Part shown: positions 61,061 through 64,000 of the stretch, piece by piece | How positions within the stretch are numbered: position 1 is the stretch's first letter | Layout of the letters: every line of letters starts with the position of its first letter | DNA from: Clostridia bacterium | GTDB lineage: Bacteria > Bacillota > Clostridia > Oscillospirales > CAG-272 | Direction of reading: 5' to 3' | Length of the DNA: 64,000 bases | NCBI GenBank assembly: GCA_017504625.1 | Contig: JAFVQU010000011.1 | Location: 74,035 to 138,034 of the forward strand | Made by a program: the position numbers and the translations under genes | The notes under the pieces: model-generated | Seen by the model: only the letters and a program-made list of their open reading frames with translations | Database searches by the model: none | Told to the model about the DNA's origin: nothing

Positions 61061-61711
61061 ATGGCAGAGAAGATTAAAAACGGAATTACAGAGCTTGTAT
61101 TTATTATCGACCGTAGTGGGTCTATGGCGGGACTTGAGACGGATACGATTGGCGGTTTTAACTCAATGATAGAGCAACAAAAGGAGCTTGACGGCAAGGT
61201 CTATGTTTCCACAGTGCTTTTTTCTAACTATTCCAAGGTTATTCACGATCGCGCGGATCTGCACGAGATTCAGCCTATGACATCAAAGGATTACAGAGTT
61301 AGCGGCAGTACGGCGTTGCTCGATGCGATAGGCGGTGCGATTCATCACATAGGTAACGTGCACAAGTACGCTCGTCCCGAGGACGTGCCCGAAAAGACAA
61401 TGTTTATCATTACTACCGACGGCATGGAGAATGCGAGTCACAAATATAGCAGTGAAAAGGTTAAGCAGATGATTCGCCGTCAGGAAGAGCGCTACGGTTG
61501 GGAATTCCTTTTTGTCGCAGCAAATATCGATGCGGTAGAAACCGCAGAGCATATAGGAATCCGTCGCGAGCGCGCGGCAAACTACCGTCACGACTCCAAG
61601 GGCACAGAAACGCTCTACTGTGCGATGAGCGCAACGGTTGCCAATTACCGCAAGAATGCGGCCGTGGCTGATAACTGGGCAGAGGAGCTTAATAAAGAGG
61701 AGGAAAAATGA
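61061..61711 (+). CDS. von Willebrand factor A domain protein
   Basis: 216 aa from ATG 61061, preceded by GGAGG; a longer frame from 60995 runs through the hairpin. ELVFIIDRSGSMAGLE carries the MIDAS DxSxS, SGSTALLDAI the conserved Thr, and IITTDGMENAS the Asp. The domain fills the whole protein. A metal-dependent adhesion or assembly role with a partner is likely. It overlaps the ADP-ribosylglycohydrolase gene by 4 nt (ATGA), which ties both to one operon. Confidence 0.9.
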   Translation: MAEKIKNGITELVFIIDRSGSMAGLETDTIGGFNSMIEQQKELDGKVYVSTVLFSNYSKVIHDRADLHEIQPMTSKDYRVSGSTALLDAIGGAIHHIGNVHKYARPEDVPEKTMFIITTDGMENASHKYSSEKVKQMIRRQEERYGWEFLFVAANIDAVETAEHIGIRRERAANYRHDSKGTETLYCAMSATVANYRKNAAVADNWAEELNKEEEK

Positions 61712-62661
61712 TGGATAGAAATCTGTATTTAATGAAATCGGTTATGATAGGTCACGCGGTTGGTGACGCACTTGGAGTGCCGGTAGAATTTGCATCAAGA
61801 GAGGAGCTTGAAAATGCTCCCGTCACCGATATGGAGGGCTATGGAACCTATCCTATGCCCGCAGGCGCTTGGTCGGATGATACAAGCATGGCACTTGCCG
61901 CGCTCGATAGTTTAGCGAAGGGAAGAGCCGACTGGGACGAGATTATGCAAAACTTCGGCCGGTGGCTCAGCGAGGATGCCTACACCCCCACAGGAGAGTG
62001 CTTTGATGCCGGCAGAACCTGCGTAAGTGCGATCCTCAACTATTTCAAGAATAAAATGCCCTACAATAAATGTGGCGAATCCGACGAGCATTCTAACGGC
62101 AACGGCTCGCTGATGCGAATCCATCCGTTTGTGTTGTATGCATATGTCAAAGAGCTTCCGTTTGCCGAGTGGATTGACTTGATCAAGAGCGCCTCCTCGT
62201 TAACTCACGCGCATGAGCGCTCTGTTTTGGGATGCTTAATATATGCTTTCATACTGCTTCATCTATGCAACGAGCAGAGCATAGGCTCGTTAAAGCTTGG
62301 ACTAAGACGTGCAGAGTGTCATTTAAGGGAATATAAAGAAATATCACACTATCAGCGCATTTTTGAGCCCGATTTTGATAAGCTTCCCACAGATGAAATA
62401 AAGAGCTCGGGCTATGTCGTAGATACGCTCGAAGCAGCATTGTGGTGCTTGCTGACTACCGATAATTATAAAGACTGTGTTCTCAAGGCGGTCAATCTCG
62501 GTGATGATACCGACACCGTCGCCGCAGTCGCGGGAGGTCTTGCCGGAGCGCTCTACGGCTATGATGCAATACCTGAGGAGTGGCGAAATACGCTCATCAA
62601 GCGCGAGTATATTGAAGAGATGTGCGAAATAGCGTACGAAAGTTGGGTTAAATATTTTTAA
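61708..62661 (+). CDS. ADP-ribosylglycohydrolase family protein
   Basis: 317 aa; ATG 61708 or 61711. IGHAVGDALGVPVEF is the N-terminal glycine-rich segment. AWSDDTSMALAALDSL has the first metal-binding Asp pair (about residue 55). NGNGSLMRIHPF and VNLGDDTDTVAAVAGGLAGALYG (about 262-285) complete the di-metal site. Such enzymes (DraG/ARH type) remove ADP-ribose from proteins or nucleic acids. It pairs naturally with the macro protein two genes upstream. Confidence 0.93.
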   Translation: MMDRNLYLMKSVMIGHAVGDALGVPVEFASREELENAPVTDMEGYGTYPMPAGAWSDDTSMALAALDSLAKGRADWDEIMQNFGRWLSEDAYTPTGECFDAGRTCVSAILNYFKNKMPYNKCGESDEHSNGNGSLMRIHPFVLYAYVKELPFAEWIDLIKSASSLTHAHERSVLGCLIYAFILLHLCNEQSIGSLKLGLRRAECHLREYKEISHYQRIFEPDFDKLPTDEIKSSGYVVDTLEAALWCLLTTDNYKDCVLKAVNLGDDTDTVAAVAGGLAGALYGYDAIPEEWRNTLIKREYIEEMCEIAYESWVKYF

Positions 62662-62865
62662 AATAAATGAACTATTTAAAATGTATTGATTGATTTTTAT
62701 TTCCCAAAACTAACTAAAGTTTGATTTGTGATAAATTTAAAGCTCATTTTTGAGCAATTGACGACTGAGTTTTGGTATAACTTTTACGACCTTTGTTTTG
62801 GTAGCAAAAAGAGCAGAGAAGATGAAGAAATACTGATGAATAGACAGCCTCCATATTGATTTTCA

Positions 62866-62893
62866 AAAGGACCGCTCTGCAGAGCGGTCCTTT
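62866..62893. terminator. 28-bp perfect palindromic terminator
   Basis: AAAGGACCGCTC (62866-62877) pairs with GAGCGGTCCTTT (62882-62893) around TGCA, followed by ATTTTAT. It can stop transcripts from both directions. It lies between the ADP-ribosylglycohydrolase gene (+) and the DUF6809 gene (-). The 204 nt before it show no gene. Confidence 0.88.
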
Positions 62894-62958
62894 ATTTTAT
62901 ATATGCAAACTCCCTAGTGTGGGCATTACATCGCTCTAATGTGAGCTGTTCAAATCAT

Positions 62959-63240
62959 TTATTCAATATTAAATCTTTCCAACAGCGCTTCCATTGTTGT
63001 TCGAATACCAAGTCGATAGGCATAAGCGAAGAGTGCTTCCTCACCTAGCCTAACGTACTCGGTTGTACACGATTCCAGCTTCTCAAATACTTCAAGCTGT
63101 GAGTCGTTAAGGATATTGTATAGCTTTGTCTTGTGTCGCAGCATGTATTCAAGTAAATTTGTATATTCTTCAGTTTGCGGGCGGCAGTCTTCTCGCGGTC
63201 TTACGTTGCCATACCATAATTCTTTAGCGATATCTATCAT
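62959..63240 (-). CDS. DUF6809-like small protein
   Basis: 93 aa from the minus-strand ATG at 63240, which has GGAGG 6 nt upstream. A longer frame starting at 63414 begins inside the promoter. IDIAKELWYGNVRPRED is the family start (I-E-LYYGNI-P), and EEALFAYAYRLGIRTTMEAL its end. Proteins of this group are small, helical and of unknown function, and are common in Firmicute accessory regions. Confidence 0.8.
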   Translation of the reverse strand: MIDIAKELWYGNVRPREDCRPQTEEYTNLLEYMLRHKTKLYNILNDSQLEVFEKLESCTTEYVRLGEEALFAYAYRLGIRTTMEALLERFNIE

Positions 63241-63267
63241 ATTTCCTCCAATCAGATTTTGAGAGAA

Positions 63268-63302
63268 AAATACCGCCACATAAACAAAGAAAAAGTGGCG
63301 GT
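63268..63302 (-). promoter_or_regulatory. attenuator-like hairpin in the DUF6809 leader
   Basis: On the minus strand ATACCGCCAC and GTGGCGGTAT (10 bp) surround a U-rich loop, then TTTTCTC follows, as in an intrinsic terminator placed 28 nt before the gene. A second hairpin (CCCTGC/GCAGGG) and a run of eight or nine G lie just upstream of it in the same leader. Confidence 0.55.
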
Positions 63303-63385
63303 ATCTCCCCCCCCTGCCAAGCAGGGATTTATTAAAACAAAACAAAAAGGAATTTAAGAATCGGCCTTCCGCCTCATCTGCCTTT

Positions 63386-63414
63386 ATTATACCACAAAAA
63401 CGCACATCTGTCAA
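63386..63414 (-). promoter_or_regulatory. consensus promoter of the DUF6809 gene
   Basis: On the minus strand TTGACA (63409-63414), 17-nt spacer, TATAAT (63386-63391). The leader to the ATG is about 140 nt, unusually long, and contains the hairpins described above. Confidence 0.85.
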
Positions 63415-63613
63415 ACCGCATACCCCCTCTAATGCCTTTTATATAAAGAAAAACGGACTTTTTTCATAAAATCAAAAATATTTTTTATTTTTTGTAAGAT
63501 TTCGGACTTCAAAGCATTATTTTGTCGGTTGTGGTAGATGGCCATCTTACATAATTATATTGAAGGCCTGATAACAGGTCTATCTTATACATTATTGGAG
63601 GATCAAAACAATC

Positions 63614-64000
63614 ATGGAAAACAAAAACAACACAATTAACTACCTGAACAGTTCGAACGCATTGAACGTGTGTCCCGTATGCGGTAATGCCGCATACGAA
63701 ATCGAAACCGAGTATGCTATGCATCACGTCGGATGTATCCATTGCGGCATCAGCCGAGGTATAAGCAATGACATCATGGTCAATGATGATATCGCCGAAG
63801 AAATAAGGATCCGCGCACGACGCGAATGGAACGAGCGTTGCCTCGACAGCTACTACACTGAAGAGGCGTTAGAGGTGCTCGGTATACGTGACGGAAACTA
63901 TGTCCTTATTGACAACAGGACGAGTACGATCGTTAAAGTTGTGCCCAGTGTGACGGCGGCGAAGGATTATATCCTTGAGCACAACGATGTCGCATTCCGT
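63614..64000 (+). CDS. zinc-ribbon protein, Lar-like at its start (runs off the window)
   Basis: At least 129 aa from ATG 63614, with TTGGAGG 15 nt upstream; no stop before the window end. CPVCGNAAYEIE...VGCIHCGISRG gives two CxxC pairs for zinc, followed by ARREWNERC, the W-N-x-R pattern of Lar-like (restriction-alleviation) zinc ribbons of phages. The rest (YTEEALEVLGIRDGNYVLIDN) is unknown. The 373 nt before it hold the DUF6809 leader and otherwise no gene. Confidence 0.65.
   Translation, partial: MENKNNTINYLNSSNALNVCPVCGNAAYEIETEYAMHHVGCIHCGISRGISNDIMVNDDIAEEIRIRARREWNERCLDSYYTEEALEVLGIRDGNYVLIDNRTSTIVKVVPSVTAAKDYILEHNDVAFR

Overview
The window looks like a chromosomal stretch of an uncultured, probably gut-dwelling, spore-forming Clostridia-type Firmicute. 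The reasons are AGGAGG ribosome sites, TTGACA/TATAAT promoters, moderate GC content, a CotJC-type spore-coat gene fragment, and plant-glycan and glycyl-radical metabolism. No species assignment is attempted.

Layout. (1) 1-21.1 kb is a one-directional cell-surface polysaccharide operon. It holds GT2, GT4 and other glycosyltransferases, two acyltransferase-3 membrane proteins, a Wzy-like polymerase, a Wzx-like flippase, LicD, a CDP-glycerol-type transferase, an ATP-grasp/cytidylyltransferase pair and a UDP-L-FucNAc set (CapE, CapF, CapG types). It ends at a strong terminator. A 31-codon cytidylyltransferase remnant inside it marks an old recombination.

(2) 21.1-29.6 kb is the most unusual part. 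It has three WYL-domain proteins, two small unknown proteins and an AAA+ ATPase. Then come about 1.25 kb without protein genes, packed with structured RNAs, followed directly by a TROVE/DUF2828-type Ro60-like protein with a vWA domain. Eight RNA units share an AAAG...CTTG frame, a perfectly complementary 8-bp closing stem that varies with compensating changes, and an ACAGCAA box. Several contain tRNA-like arms, and the last carries a near-complete tRNA-Phe-like body. I read this as a multi-Y-RNA array with its Ro protein. The AAA gene and the RNA array have copies of the same promoter module.

(3) 29.6-47 kb holds an ankyrin-like protein and a MazG-like protein. Two AraC-regulated carbohydrate blocks follow: a DUF5107/TPR protein, a clan-A glycosidase, a SASA esterase and a GH110-like beta-helix; then a glycyl-radical activase with a frameshifted radical enzyme, a GH127 and a GH2. 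Four copies of one terminator hairpin separate these blocks.

(4) From about 47.2 kb to the window end is accessory DNA that starts inside a truncated cotJC gene next to a large serine recombinase. It contains a microprotein, 60-bp tandem promoter repeats, a Fic protein, and a type I restriction-modification operon. That operon carries passengers: AbiH and two unknown membrane proteins, one bracketed by a duplicated hsdR start. A macro-domain / vWA / ADP-ribosylglycohydrolase operon follows, then a DUF6809 gene with an attenuator-like leader and an incomplete zinc-ribbon gene. The right end of the element is not seen.

All calls come from reading the sequence; no database search was run.
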